A DNA stretch of 14,359 nucleotides from Actinobacteria bacterium UBA2184 (lineage in GTDB: Bacteria; Actinomycetota; Coriobacteriia; Anaerosomatales; Anaerosomataceae), in assembly GCA_002328745.1 (NCBI GenBank), contig DCVQ01000023.1, forward strand, positions 133 through 14,491. Direction: 5' to 3'. Shown here piece by piece: positions 14,047-14,359 of this stretch. The translations under genes were made by a program, and so were the position numbers. How positions within the stretch are numbered: the stretch's first letter is position 1; each line of letters starts with the position of its first letter. The notes beneath the pieces were generated by a model. The model searched no databases and was not told the origin of the DNA. It saw only the letters and a list, made by a program, of their open reading frames with translations.

Positions 14047-14087
14047 TGACGCTCCGTGTATCGCAGGCACTCGTGTCTGTGACAACT

Positions 14088-14359
<272 letters not shown>

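Overview
The window is a stretch of housekeeping chromosome from a high-GC bacterium. Coding regions show strong G/C preference at third codon positions, Shine-Dalgarno sites of the AGGAGG type, and GTG and TTG starts. The first ~270 nt of a 16S rRNA gene at the right edge have an actinobacterial look. Together with the gene set (PolX, a NIF3-like protein, a long U32 protein with a DUF3656-type region, class A PBPs with PASTA domains) this suggests the Coriobacteriia side of the Actinobacteria. That placement is an inference from memory of related sequences, not from a search.

Left block, 1-4517, plus strand: the 3' end of argH, a GNAT acetyltransferase overlapping it, a PolX DNA polymerase with a PHP domain, an Mpg/AAG-type 3-methyladenine DNA glycosylase whose ATG overlaps the polX stop as ATGA, and a NIF3-like metal-binding protein. 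Spacing is tight, so this is probably one transcription unit. polX and mpg form a translationally coupled base-excision-repair pair. The block ends at a perfect 22-bp hairpin that lies between it and the convergent PBP gene.

Middle block, 4609-12115: two class A penicillin-binding proteins on the minus strand flank a U32-family gene on the plus strand. The first PBP (741 aa) ends in a PASTA domain and a Pro-rich repeat tail. The second (917 aa) has a ~110-residue Arg-rich cytoplasmic tail and ends in PASTA plus a PKD-like domain. The U32 gene starts divergently from the first PBP and ends convergently on the second, the two stop codons sharing one CTAG.

Right block, 12116-14359, plus strand: tyrS with its own extended -10 promoter and terminator, then a ~250-bp interval that looks like an independent small-RNA unit (extended -10 promoter, long-range pairing, strong terminator). 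After that come an rRNA promoter (TTGACA-17-TAACGT), a structured leader with a boxA-like element, and the 5' end of 16S rRNA.

I see no mobile element, CRISPR array, phage gene or defence system. The least ordinary items are the PASTA-PKD architecture of the second PBP, the candidate small RNA between tyrS and the rRNA operon, and the structured rRNA leader.
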